DNA from: Thalassospira profundimaris
GTDB taxonomy: Bacteria > Pseudomonadota > Alphaproteobacteria > Rhodospirillales > Thalassospiraceae
DNA: 64,000 nt
Direction of reading: 5' to 3'
NCBI RefSeq assembly: GCF_003326755.1
Contig: NZ_JPWH01000010.1
Location: 62,001 to 126,000, forward strand
Shown: one piece after another, positions 44,618 to 53,348 of the stretch
Numbering within the stretch: position 1 is the first letter of the stretch
How the letters are laid out: each line of letters begins with the position of its first letter
The notes under the pieces: model-generated
Told to the model about the DNA's origin: nothing
Databases searched by the model: none
Seen by the model: only the letters and a program-made list of their open reading frames with translations
Program-made: the position numbers and the translations under genes

Positions 44618-44679
44618 GCTTGAAATATATCACCCGGCAACCAGATTATTCCGGTACGAGATTTATCGCACCCACTGGT

Positions 44680-45696
44680 TCAGGCCTTTGTCTCGCCAGA
44701 GGTTTTATCTGGCGTTGGATCCGCATCAACACTGGCCGCAGCAGAAGAGGTTTTCTTGGCTGCCGGTTTGGCCGCTGTTTTGCTGGCTTTGGGTTTTGCC
44801 GCCGTTGCGCGGCTGCGTGAGGCCGGTTTTGCATCGGCCTTGGCCTGCATGGCCGCCGAAAGGGCTTCGGCGCTATCGGCTTTCAGGTGCAAATCGCGCT
44901 GCGGGAACGGAATGGAAAAACCGGCTGCTTCAAGTTCGGTTTTCGACCGGCGGCTCAGATCCCAGAAGGTTGCCCAGAAATCCGGCGTATTGGCCCAGCC
45001 GCGGGCGGTAATATCAACCGAACTTTCCCCCAGATTGGCAACAAAGGCCATTGGCTCCGGCTCGGTCAGAACGCGGCTGTCGCTGGCAACCAGATTTTTC
45101 ATGAATTCCAGCGCGGCATCGACGTCATCCTCGTAGGAAATGCCGACTTTGATATCAAGGCGGCGAGTCGGATTGCGCGAATAGTTGGTAATGGCACTGT
45201 TCCAGATTTGCGAATTCGGCACCGAGATATAGACGCCGTCTGCCGTTTTCATCAGAGTCGTGAACAGGGTAATTTCTACCACCGTGCCCGACACCGAACC
45301 GGCGGTGACAAATTCGTCCACCCGCAGTGGCCGCAAAACCAGAATCATCACACCAGAGGCGATATTTGACAGCGTTCCCTGGAGTGCCAGGCCAATTGCC
45401 AGGCCCGCCGCACCAAGCACGGCAATGATGCTGGTGGTTTCGACGCCGAATTTCGAAAGAACGGCGACAATGACGAATATAAGAATAGTATATTGTACGA
45501 CGCTTGCCGCGAGCGGCTTGAGGGTATTGTCAACAAGTCTGGTATTTTTTAATGCGCGCCGAACCAGGGCGGCGGCTTTGCCTGCGGCCCACCAGCCGAC
45601 AATAAGAATGATGATTGCGCTGACAATCTGAATGCCCATGCCCAGGGCAAAAGCGCGAATCATTTCCACAATCGAATTCGTGTCTGTGCCGTTCAT
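44680..45696 (-). CDS. MscS-family mechanosensitive channel with histone-like C-terminal tail
   Basis: 338 residues. Three membrane helices; the pore helix and beta domain read VLGAAGLAIGLALQGTLSNI and VMILVLRPLRVDEFV (MscS signature). The tail from about 280 is a Lys/Ala/Pro-rich low-complexity segment (RATAAKPKASKTAAKPAAK) absent from E. coli MscS. The channel opens on membrane tension to release solutes. It stands alone between the pfpI-like gene and the OmpA-like gene. Confidence 0.9.
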   Translation of the reverse strand: MNGTDTNSIVEMIRAFALGMGIQIVSAIIILIVGWWAAGKAAALVRRALKNTRLVDNTLKPLAASVVQYTILIFVIVAVLSKFGVETTSIIAVLGAAGLAIGLALQGTLSNIASGVMILVLRPLRVDEFVTAGSVSGTVVEITLFTTLMKTADGVYISVPNSQIWNSAITNYSRNPTRRLDIKVGISYEDDVDAALEFMKNLVASDSRVLTEPEPMAFVANLGESSVDITARGWANTPDFWATFWDLSRRSKTELEAAGFSIPFPQRDLHLKADSAEALSAAMQAKADAKPASRSRATAAKPKASKTAAKPAAKKTSSAAASVDADPTPDKTSGETKA

Positions 45697-45863
45697 GCAA
45701 ACCTCGTATACTTGGCCACTAAAAATAAAGTGATCTTGTTTTTCTCTTACGGCGTAGGATGAACCTAGGATTACATGGTTTGAGCGGTATGAAAAGGTTG
45801 CTCGGTGCCACGATAAAAAATAATATCTTGGAACCTTTCGCTTTTTTGCACGTTTCCGGTCAT

Positions 45864-45887
45864 AATAATACCACGTTTGGTACTATT
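45864..45887. promoter_or_regulatory. 24-base inverted repeat upstream of the OmpA-like gene
   Basis: AATAATACCA (45864-45873) and TGGTACTATT (45878-45887) form a 9-of-10 inverted repeat with a 4-base CGTT loop. It is 41 bases before the start codon. It may be a regulator's operator or a leader hairpin; no factor is assigned. Confidence 0.4.
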
Positions 45888-45928
45888 GTTAGAGTTTGAT
45901 AACAACCTGAACTACTGGGGCAAAGAAC

Positions 45929-46831
45929 ATGCAGTTTCGTTCGTCTTTAATCGTCGCAATTGGCAGCGTCAGTATGCTGGCCGCATGTAGCAGCATTGAC
46001 AATTCAGGCACCGCTGTTGCCTACGGTGGCAATCCGCTCACCTATGACAGCTCGCTTGATTCGGCTCTTCATGGTGCCGAGCCGACCACCGCTTTTGGCA
46101 AAGACCTCAAGGCGGAATACATCGCTTACGCAGAGCGCGAAGCCGATGAATGGTACGACTTCTTTGATGCCGACTTTTTTGCCCGCAAGGCAGCAAAAGT
46201 TGCACAAAATGAAACAATTCTTCCGGAAGACCCGGCAAACTGGCGTTTTGACGACCAGGAAATCGCCCAGAAGCGCGCTGTTCGTGATGAACTGATCGGT
46301 CTTCTGGACGGCGGTGCCCGTGAAGCAATGCCTGACGTTGCTGCAACGGCACAGGCCCGTTACGATTGCTGGATTGAAGAAAGTGAAGAAGGTTGGCAGA
46401 CCGACCTGATCACCAAATGCTGGAAAGAATACGAAGACGCAATCGCCAAGCTGAAGGCACCGAAGGTTGCTGCGACCGAAACACAGCCGGTGGCTGCTGC
46501 ACCGCGTCTTTTCACCATTTTCTTTGATTTTGACAAATCCGAAATCACCCCGGTTGCCAAACGCGTTCTCGATGCGGCTGCCGAGCAGTGGGCTGCAAAC
46601 CCGGGTATGGTAACTGTCGTTGGTCACACCGACGCCGCTGGTCCGGCTTCCTACAACCAGAAGCTCTCCCAGCGTCGTGCGGATACCGCTGCTTCGGCTC
46701 TCGAAGCCCGCGGCATCAAGGCTGGCGGCATTGAAGAAAAAGCCGTTGGTGAAAGCGATCTCCTGATCCCGACTCCGGATGGGGTTCGCGAGCCGCGTAA
46801 CCGTCGTGTTACCATTTCGATCGACAACTAA
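45929..46831 (+). CDS. OmpA-family outer-membrane lipoprotein
   Basis: 300 residues. Lipoprotein signal peptide with the modified Cys at residue 20 (SMLAACSS). The C-terminal 110 residues are an OmpA/peptidoglycan-binding domain: IFFDFDKSEITPVAKRVLDA, TVVGHTDAAGPASYNQKLSQ and NRRVTISID. The region between is acidic and helical. It anchors the outer membrane to peptidoglycan. Its codon use seems strongly biased, as in an abundant protein. Confidence 0.92.
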   Translation: MQFRSSLIVAIGSVSMLAACSSIDNSGTAVAYGGNPLTYDSSLDSALHGAEPTTAFGKDLKAEYIAYAEREADEWYDFFDADFFARKAAKVAQNETILPEDPANWRFDDQEIAQKRAVRDELIGLLDGGAREAMPDVAATAQARYDCWIEESEEGWQTDLITKCWKEYEDAIAKLKAPKVAATETQPVAAAPRLFTIFFDFDKSEITPVAKRVLDAAAEQWAANPGMVTVVGHTDAAGPASYNQKLSQRRADTAASALEARGIKAGGIEEKAVGESDLLIPTPDGVREPRNRRVTISIDN

Positions 46832-46863
46832 TATAAACCGTCGGTCATTTACCAAATCTTTGG

Positions 46864-46900
46864 CAACGGGATGGCATCATGCCATCCCGTTGTTTTTTTT
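46864..46900 (+). terminator. Terminator of the OmpA-like gene
   Basis: A perfect 12-bp stem (46864-46875 with 46881-46892), a 5-base loop and a run of eight T. Confidence 0.9.
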
Positions 46901-47013
46901 GAATTGTCAAAAGACACGGGGATTCAGGCAGGGAAACTATGCTTGAAATGATCAGCTAAACCCATACAGTCGTTTGGTCTGATGATTGAGCGAACCGATA
47001 TTCCGGGGGGAAA

Positions 47014-47694
47014 ATGAACACGACGTCGTTTTGGCAAAAGAGTGTTTTGTGTGCTGTTTCGGCAGTATTCGGGCTTGGTCTTCTCACTTATTCGCATGTT
47101 GCGGCACAGGCGGCAGAGCCGACTCCGGTTGTTCCGTTTGAAAAACTGTTTGCCAAGGAACGCGGGGATTCAAAAGTTCTGCGGTTCAATGGTTTTTCCG
47201 GGGAAATTCCCAATAAACGCATTAAGGAACTTTTGCGCTCCGGCCCGATTTTAGGCGACCGTGTTTTGCTGTCCGAGGATGTCGCTGTTTATTTTCCCGA
47301 CGGGTATATTGTTCAGTCCCGTGCACAATTGCCAAAATATATCCCGTCGCCGGGGTTAAAACCTTTTCAGGTTCTCTCGCGGGATAATCTGGTAAAAAAT
47401 CCGCGTTACAAGCTGGTCAAGGAATTTGACAATGTTTTGGGCCGTGAATGTGCCCGTGTTGCCTATGGCAGCGGCTTTGCATCCATGCGCATCAACCGTG
47501 GCGGGGTGATGTCGCTTATTACCGAAACACCGGGTCTTTATGATGCCGTGATGGATGAACATACCACGACATATGACGTTACCAGTGCAGTACAGCCGGT
47601 TTTTATTGGCAACAAAGGGCTGGTTCCCGACCTGATCCGCCTTTGCCAGACCGGTACGGGCAAAATTGCCGGAACCCTGACCGCACAGAAATAA
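47014..47694 (+). CDS. Secreted hypothetical protein (226 aa)
   Basis: An N-terminal signal peptide (VLCAVSAVFGLGLLTYSHVA, cleavage near AQA/AEP) precedes a mature domain with KVLRFNGFSGEIPNKRIKEL and LGDRVLLSEDVAVYFPDGYI. Two Cys remain (GRECARV and IRLCQTG), perhaps a disulfide. I do not recognise the family. A GGGGGG element is directly upstream of the ATG. Confidence 0.7.
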   Translation: MNTTSFWQKSVLCAVSAVFGLGLLTYSHVAAQAAEPTPVVPFEKLFAKERGDSKVLRFNGFSGEIPNKRIKELLRSGPILGDRVLLSEDVAVYFPDGYIVQSRAQLPKYIPSPGLKPFQVLSRDNLVKNPRYKLVKEFDNVLGRECARVAYGSGFASMRINRGGVMSLITETPGLYDAVMDEHTTTYDVTSAVQPVFIGNKGLVPDLIRLCQTGTGKIAGTLTAQK

Positions 47695-47767
47695 TCATTC
47701 TCCGGCCGCGATCACAACAGGATCAGGACCGTTTGCGGTTCAATTGCGTGTCTTCTTCGTGTGAAAA

Positions 47768-47798
47768 CATCCCCAAAACCTTTGCCGTTTTGGGGATG
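47768..47798. terminator. Hairpin between convergent genes
   Basis: A 12-bp stem, CATCCCCAAAAC (47768-47779) and GTTTTGGGGATG (47787-47798), with a 7-base loop. No clear T run follows. Confidence 0.6.
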
Positions 47799-47806
47799 TC
47801 GTGTTT

Positions 47807-48253
47807 TCAGTTCGTTTTGCGCCAGTCCGCAACGAAAATTTGCGGAATTTCAATCGCCGGGCAGCGGTCCATGACAACGGTTAATCCGGCAGCCTGGGCG
47901 CGGCGGGCGGCTTCTTCGTTGATGACATTTAGCTGCATCCACACGGCCTTGGCCTTGATGGCGATCGCTTCGTCGACAACGCCGCCTGCATCCTCCGAAT
48001 TACGAAAAATATCCACCATATCGACCGGCTCGGGGATGTCAGCCAGCCGGGCATAAACCTTTTGACGATGAATTTTATCACCCGCCTGTCCCGGATTGAC
48101 GGGGATGACGTGAAAACCACGCCCGAGCAGAAATGCCATAACCCGATTTGACGGTCGTTCGGGCTTCGGGCTTGCGCCGACAAGGGCAATGGTTTTGGTG
48201 GTGTTAAACAATTCGCGCAGGCTGTTTGTGTCGGGATTGGTGAAAGTGCTCAT
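47807..48253 (-). CDS. CoA-binding (Rossmann) domain protein
   Basis: 148 residues from ATG 48251-48253 (GGAAAG upstream). The CoA_binding_2 domain: [35 protein letters not shown] and a C-terminal [10 protein letters not shown] motif. Role unknown; members are widespread single-domain proteins that bind CoA or NAD. Confidence 0.85.
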   Translation of the reverse strand: MSTFTNPDTNSLRELFNTTKTIALVGASPKPERPSNRVMAFLLGRGFHVIPVNPGQAGDKIHRQKVYARLADIPEPVDMVDIFRNSEDAGGVVDEAIAIKAKAVWMQLNVINEEAARRAQAAGLTVVMDRCPAIEIPQIFVADWRKTN

Positions 48254-48487
48254 GTTTTTTCTTTCCATCAGCGGAGTTCGCGCATTTGGTTAAGAGTCTA
48301 GGCTCGCATTGCGTCGGGATAATGGCATCCGGGTTGTGACGCTTTGTGATGCCTGCCTCGCGCAGAGTTGATCATGAGTTTAAGTGATCTTTGCCCCTGT
48401 GTTGCGTTCTATAGGCAGATAGATTTGCAACATGCCGCTGGCCTGTGCAGATATTCTTGCTGCTATATCATCACAGAAGGAAAGCCC

Positions 48488-49393
48488 ATGTTTCCGTGGC
48501 TTGATCATGCCGGTCGTTTTTCCAGTTTCAAGTTGATGGTTTTTATTGCCATCCTGGTGCCGGGATGTGTCGTGCTGTGGCCGGTTCTGTTTCATGACGG
48601 GGTATCTTTGCCGATCAAGGATGCCATTCATGGCTCCGGCGACTGGGCCATTCGCATGTTGCTGATTTCCCTGGCGATCACGCCTTTTCGCCGGGTAACG
48701 AAATTTACCAAAATCGTTTTGGTGCGGCGGATGGTCGGGTTGGCGGCACTGGGCTATGCGCTTTGTCATCTGCTGCTTTATTGTATTGATCAGTCCTTTG
48801 ACATATCGCGCATTGCGACCGAAATTGTCGTGCGGATTTATCTGACCATCGGTTTTGTCGCGGTGATGGGGCTGGTCGTGCTGGGCATAACCTCGACCAA
48901 TGGCATGATGCGGCGGTTGGGGCGAAACTGGGGCCGCTTGCACAAGGCAAGTTACGGTATTGCGGCATTGGGTATTTTGCATTTTTTCATGCAGTCCAAG
49001 GCCGATGTTACCGAGGCAACCCTGATGGCCGGTTTTTATCTGTGGCTGATGCTCTCACGGTTTGCCAGCAAGATGAACTGGAAAATGAAGTCGCCCGTTA
49101 CCCTGCTGGGGCTGGCGATTGCGGCGGCCATCGGCACGGCGGCGATTGAATATGCCTGGTTTGCCCTGGCAACCGGCGTTCCGCCCTTGCGGGTTTTGCA
49201 GGCCAATTTTTACTGGATGTATCCGCCCCGCCCGGCCTGGATTGTCCTGATTGCTGGTGTGCTGATTGCTCTGTATCCCGTCATCAAACAGTTTTGGGAA
49301 AAACGCGGCAATACGGATGATCCCGATCTGGCGGGTTCATCGGCGCGGCGGCGCAATCGGGCAGGGGCCCGTGTCCGGGCCACAGGTCGCTAG
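48488..49393 (+). CDS. msrQ: MsrQ/YedZ-like heme-binding membrane protein
   Basis: 301 residues from ATG 48488 (AAGGAAAG upstream). Six membrane helices of the ferric reductase-like fold; conserved His candidates in GYALCHLLLY, KASYGIAALGILHF and a preceding HGSGDWAIRM. MsrQ passes electrons to the periplasmic methionine-sulfoxide reductase MsrP. No msrP gene adjoins here. The upstream 40-codon extension is not used. Confidence 0.82.
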   Translation: MFPWLDHAGRFSSFKLMVFIAILVPGCVVLWPVLFHDGVSLPIKDAIHGSGDWAIRMLLISLAITPFRRVTKFTKIVLVRRMVGLAALGYALCHLLLYCIDQSFDISRIATEIVVRIYLTIGFVAVMGLVVLGITSTNGMMRRLGRNWGRLHKASYGIAALGILHFFMQSKADVTEATLMAGFYLWLMLSRFASKMNWKMKSPVTLLGLAIAAAIGTAAIEYAWFALATGVPPLRVLQANFYWMYPPRPAWIVLIAGVLIALYPVIKQFWEKRGNTDDPDLAGSSARRRNRAGARVRATGR

Positions 49394-49412
49394 AAAATCG
49401 CCGATATTGTTT

Positions 49413-50048
49413 TCAGGTTGCGGCATTTACCCGGCGCACAAGGGCCGTCATCACCCCGGCGGCAATCAAAACCGAACCACCGGCCCGTCCCATGATTTGC
49501 AGGGCGCGCGGGCTGCGGAATTTTTCCCGCATGGTGCCGGCCGCCAGCGCCCATAGCAGCGCATTGATCATCGCCAGGCCGACAAAGGTTGCGATCAAAA
49601 CGGTGAATTGCGGGGTGACGGGCTGATGCGCGATTACGAATTGCGGGACAAAGGCAATAAAGAACACAATGCCCTTGGGGTTGAGTGCCGTGACAATATA
49701 GGCATGTAAAAACATGCGGGACGGGCGGTTGCGCCGGGTTTCTTTGGACTCTTCAAGGTTATGGGGTTTTTCCCGCCACATTTTGATGCCCAGATAGATC
49801 AGATACCCGGCCCCGGCAAGTTTGAGGATGCCAAACGCCGTTGCCGAGGCGGACAAGACAGCCCCGGCCCCGAGCAGGGACACCGTCATGGCGGTAAAAT
49901 CGCCCAATGCGACGCCGGGCACCGTGGCCCAGGCCGTTTGCCGCCCCTTGCCCAGGGCATAGCTGACCACCAGCATGATGGTCGGGCCGGGAATGGCCAG
50001 CACAATGCTGCAGGCCAGTGCATATGTAACCCATAATTCAAGTGTCAC
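49413..50048 (-). CDS. LysE-family translocator
   Basis: 211 residues with six membrane segments and the family motif AIPGPTIMLVVSYALGKGRQ; later ALNPKGIVFFIAFVPQF. An exporter of amino acids or homoserine-like metabolites; substrate unknown. It ends 20 bases from the msrQ stop (convergent). Confidence 0.85.
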   Translation of the reverse strand: MTLELWVTYALACSIVLAIPGPTIMLVVSYALGKGRQTAWATVPGVALGDFTAMTVSLLGAGAVLSASATAFGILKLAGAGYLIYLGIKMWREKPHNLEESKETRRNRPSRMFLHAYIVTALNPKGIVFFIAFVPQFVIAHQPVTPQFTVLIATFVGLAMINALLWALAAGTMREKFRSPRALQIMGRAGGSVLIAAGVMTALVRRVNAAT

Positions 50049-50239
50049 AGTCCGTCTCCCGTTATCCTGTCTCGCCGATCCGTCATGGTACGGTATGTGG
50101 CGGCTTTTTGCGCGTTATAAATGCGGTGTTTGACTGCGAAACATGGCGCAATCCCATCCTGCCCGGGCTTGTATTGCCCGGACATGACAAAACAGGCATC
50201 CCGGCTGCCTGTGGGCCGTGCAACCGGGAATATTCTCTG

Positions 50240-51037
50240 TTATTCATGCCGCCAGGTCGGGTGACGTTTTTCAATAAAGGCGCCAATGCCCTCGTCGGCA
50301 TCGCGGGTTTGCATATTGGTGGTCATGACGGATGCGGCATAATCATAGGCATCGGCCAGCGGCATTTCGATCTGGCGATAAAAGGCTTCCTTGCCGATTT
50401 TAACCGTCGAACCGGATTTTTCGGCAATGCGCAAGGCCAGCGCATGTGTGGCACTTTCAAGGTCATCTTCCGCAACCACATCGGATACCAGGCCCATCTG
50501 CCAGGCTTGCTCGGCGGAAATGGGGTCCCCGGTTAAGAGCATGCGCATGGCGTGCTTGCGGGCGATATTGCGCGATAGGGCCACCATCGGGGTCGAGCAA
50601 AACAGGCCGATATTCACCCCCGGTGTGGCAAATTTTGCCGTTTCACTGGCAACGGCCAGGTCGCAGCTTGCCACCAACTGGCATCCGGCGGCCGTTGCCA
50701 TGCCATGTATACGGGCAATAACGGGCTGGGGCAGGGTAACTATTCGCATCATTAACTCGCTGCACTGGGCAAACAGGGCAGCATGGGCCTCGCAACTTGA
50801 AATACTTTTTAATTCTTTCAAGTCATGACCGGCACAAAAGACTGGTCCATTGGCAGCCAGGATCACGGTGCGAATATTCGGCGACTCCGAAATGTCGTTT
50901 AATTCAAAAATCAGGGCCGACATCATCTTTGAGGATAGGGCATTTCTTTGTCGTGATTGATTCAGAGTGAGTATGGATACTGCACCACTATCCTCACGGA
51001 CGATGTATTTTTCGGTATTTTCGTCTTTTTGGATCAT
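50240..51037 (-). CDS. Enoyl-CoA hydratase/isomerase family protein (ECHDC3-like)
   Basis: 265 residues of the crotonase fold: AANGPVFCAGHDLKEL oxyanion region and GMATAAGCQLVASCDLAVAS. The second catalytic Glu of active hydratases (around PExxxG) is replaced: here PGVNIGLFCSTPM, as I recall in mammalian ECHDC3. So hydratase activity is doubtful. GGGAGGAAAAA precedes the ATG. Confidence 0.85.
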   Translation of the reverse strand: MIQKDENTEKYIVREDSGAVSILTLNQSRQRNALSSKMMSALIFELNDISESPNIRTVILAANGPVFCAGHDLKELKSISSCEAHAALFAQCSELMMRIVTLPQPVIARIHGMATAAGCQLVASCDLAVASETAKFATPGVNIGLFCSTPMVALSRNIARKHAMRMLLTGDPISAEQAWQMGLVSDVVAEDDLESATHALALRIAEKSGSTVKIGKEAFYRQIEMPLADAYDYAASVMTTNMQTRDADEGIGAFIEKRHPTWRHE

Positions 51038-51196
51038 TTTTTCCTCCCGAGTGCAAATTTTACTGCAAGTTCTTATACGAATGTCATAACATGTAAATCA
51101 TGGTTGCTGTTACAACTTCAGGTCAGGCTGACGTGACACGAGATGTCCGGTGGTGTGCCTGAATATGCTAACCGCTGCTGGCATCAGGTGTAAGAC

Positions 51197-52057
51197 ATGG
51201 AACAGCGCGATCAACCCGAACGGGGGCCGCAGGATGTGGCACCGTCGGCATATGTTTCCAACCGCCGGATACAGGAAGCGCGTCGGGTAGTTTCCCCTGC
51301 CAGACGGTCTTCCATGAACCGCTATGACCGCCCCGAAGTGATTGAACAGGAGCTTGAGACCAAAAAGGCTGCCGCGATCGAGCGTCTGGCGGCCAAGGGG
51401 ATTACTGTTACCCGCATCGGACCGGAACCCGCAACCCGGGCCGAACCGAACCCGAACCAGTATGTCTGGGAAACCAGTGCCCCCCGATCTGATCCCGAGC
51501 TTGACCAGACGGCCGGGTCGGAGCTGGCAAACGGCGCCTTTGAATGGAAAGTGGATGGCGCGCCTGCTCAGCGCCCGGCAGAGGACATACCGACAAATAC
51601 CGTTCCGGGGAATGACGGTCTTGAAGGGGCCGGTGAAAGCCCCGATATGGCGACACAGATGCAGACGGAGCATGTGAGAACCGATGATTTATTGTCGCGA
51701 TTTACCCAGGAACCAAAATTTCCCGTGTCCGCATTCGATGCTAACCCGGATTTGACAAGCATGGCAATTGAACAGCATGGACTACGTTTACCCGACAGAC
51801 AACCGGGTACGCCGCGTCCCCCGAAAAGAGAACCAAGCGAGCCCGTTGACCAGATGCAGGGTGGTCGTCGGCGGGCCACGCCGGAAAGCTATGCCGCCCT
51901 TGAAAGCCTTGCCGCCCGGGCACCGAAAAAGCCCGAACCGCCCCAGCGCAAAGGGGTGGAGTTTTGGGCTCCCCGTATTGGGGCCTATATGATTGCCGCT
52001 GTTGCCGTTGGTTATGTTGTGGTGCTGACCGCGATCGAGCTTTATTCCCTGTTTTAA
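51197..52057 (+). CDS. Proline-rich protein with a C-terminal membrane anchor
   Basis: 286 residues. The first 250 are low-complexity, rich in Pro, Glu, Arg, with EVIEQELETKKAAAIERLAA as one predicted helix. The last 25 residues (AYMIAAVAVGYVVVLTAIEL) are one hydrophobic segment, so it is likely tail-anchored with its bulk in the cytosol. No known domain. Confidence 0.65.
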   Translation: MEQRDQPERGPQDVAPSAYVSNRRIQEARRVVSPARRSSMNRYDRPEVIEQELETKKAAAIERLAAKGITVTRIGPEPATRAEPNPNQYVWETSAPRSDPELDQTAGSELANGAFEWKVDGAPAQRPAEDIPTNTVPGNDGLEGAGESPDMATQMQTEHVRTDDLLSRFTQEPKFPVSAFDANPDLTSMAIEQHGLRLPDRQPGTPRPPKREPSEPVDQMQGGRRRATPESYAALESLAARAPKKPEPPQRKGVEFWAPRIGAYMIAAVAVGYVVVLTAIELYSLF

Positions 52058-52211
52058 TCGCTACTTCCCCTTTGGGGGCAGGCAGGCTGTTTTATTTTGG
52101 ATGGCGGTACTTTGATCGGGTATCGCCGTTTTTGATTCCGGACGCCGTGTTTCGTGCCCTGTGCCCCATGTCCTGGGCGTTCTGCAATTCCTGCATGACG
52201 TCGCCTTTCTC

Positions 52212-52232
52212 TTACGTTAACGTAAACGTTAA
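52212..52232. promoter_or_regulatory. Overlapping palindromic operator-like site
   Basis: TTACGTTAACGTAA (52212-52225) is a perfect 14-base palindrome, overlapped by TTAACGT-AA-ACGTTAA (52217-52232), an inverted repeat with two-base centre. It lies 45 bases upstream of the thioesterase start. The acgt-rich palindrome resembles sites of MerR-type regulators of acyl-CoA catabolism; that link is an inference. Confidence 0.45.
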
Positions 52233-52276
52233 TAATCAAATGATGTGGCAGGGCGTTTACAGGGGATACCGGGATC

Positions 52277-52720
52277 ATGGCTATTGGCAAACAAGCGGGC
52301 ATCAGCCCCCGCGATTTTGATCGCATCATGGCGGAAAAAGTGCCCTTTGTCGGGGATATGGGAGTTATTACCGAAAGCCTTGATGCGGGCGTTGCACGGT
52401 TGCGGCTGCCATTTGACCAGCGGTTTATCCGCCCGGGAAACGTGGTTTGCGGTCCGGCGATTTTTGCCCTGGCCGATATTGCGCTTTATGCCGTTGCCTG
52501 GATGGTGGCCCCTGTGGCCGACTATGCGGTAACAACCGAGGCGACAGTTCATTTTTTGTCTGGGGCAAAGCCGGGTGATTTGATTGCCGAAGCCCGCATT
52601 TTAAAGGCGGGAAAGCGGCTGTTGATTGCCCAGTGCGACATTCGATCTGCCGTTGATGATGCCCTTTGTGCCCACGTGATCGGGACCTATGCCATGCCTC
52701 CGGCAGACAAAGCGGGTTAA
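52277..52720 (+). CDS. PaaI-like hotdog thioesterase
   Basis: 147 residues: a hotdog-fold core with GNVVCGPAIFALADIALYAV (the catalytic region of PaaI-type enzymes) and VTTEATVHFLSGAKPGDLIA. Hydrolyses acyl-CoA or phenylacetyl-CoA-type thioesters. It lies about 160 bases before rplM, a neighbourhood common in alphaproteobacteria. Confidence 0.85.
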   Translation: MAIGKQAGISPRDFDRIMAEKVPFVGDMGVITESLDAGVARLRLPFDQRFIRPGNVVCGPAIFALADIALYAVAWMVAPVADYAVTTEATVHFLSGAKPGDLIAEARILKAGKRLLIAQCDIRSAVDDALCAHVIGTYAMPPADKAG

Positions 52721-52791
52721 AAAAGGGACCGTCAGTGTGGTAAAATAATACCAAAAGATATAAGTTATTGTTTTATAACGAATTATTCCTG

Positions 52792-52819
52792 TTGCTTTCC
52801 CGGTAAAAATTGGCATACT
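52792..52819 (+). promoter_or_regulatory. Candidate rplM-rpsI promoter
   Basis: TTGCTT (52792-52797), 16-base spacer and CATACT (52814-52819). Transcription would begin near 52826. Confidence 0.5.
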
Positions 52820-52827
52820 GCGCCCAC

Positions 52828-52857
52828 TTTCAGCGAGGGGCGATTCCCTCCGTGAAA
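52828..52857 (+). promoter_or_regulatory. Structured leader hairpin before rplM
   Basis: TTTCA (52828-52832) pairs with TGAAA (52853-52857), then a 2x2 internal mismatch, then GAGGG (52835-52839) with CCCTC (52846-52850) and loop GCGATT. It lies in the rplM leader and could be a ribosomal protein autoregulatory site; not recognised as a known Rfam family. Confidence 0.4.
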
Positions 52858-52880
52858 ACCAGTTTCAGGTATAAGAATTT

Positions 52881-53348
52881 ATGAAAACCTTCACTGCGAC
52901 ACCGAGCGACATTGAGCGCAAATGGTTCGTGATCGACGCTGAAGACGTCGTTCTCGGTCGTTTGGCTACAATCGTTGCCAATCGTCTTCGGGGCAAGCAC
53001 AAAGCCATGTTTACCCCGCACATGGATTGTGGCGATCACATTGTTATCGTCAATGCCGAAAAAGTAAAACTGACCGGTCGTAAACTGACCGACAAGAAGT
53101 TTTACTGGCACACCGGTTATCCGGGCGGCATCAAAGAACGCACGATGGACAAGCTGCTGGGCGGCGAACATCCGGAACGCGTGATCATCAAAGCTGTTGA
53201 ACGCATGATGAGCCGTGGCCCGCTGCGCAGCCAGGTTATGACCAAGCTGCACGTTTATGCCGGTACCGACCATCCGCATGAAGCGCAGCAGCCGGAAGTG
53301 CTGGATGTAACGGCACTGAACGAAAAGAATAAGCGGAGCGCGAAATAA
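52881..53348 (+). CDS. rplM: 50S ribosomal protein L13
   Basis: 155 residues, L13 length, with [39 protein letters not shown] and a central [13 protein letters not shown]13 helps start assembly of the large subunit. Its stop overlaps the rpsI start (TAATG), so they are coupled. Confidence 0.98.
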   Translation: MKTFTATPSDIERKWFVIDAEDVVLGRLATIVANRLRGKHKAMFTPHMDCGDHIVIVNAEKVKLTGRKLTDKKFYWHTGYPGGIKERTMDKLLGGEHPERVIIKAVERMMSRGPLRSQVMTKLHVYAGTDHPHEAQQPEVLDVTALNEKNKRSAK

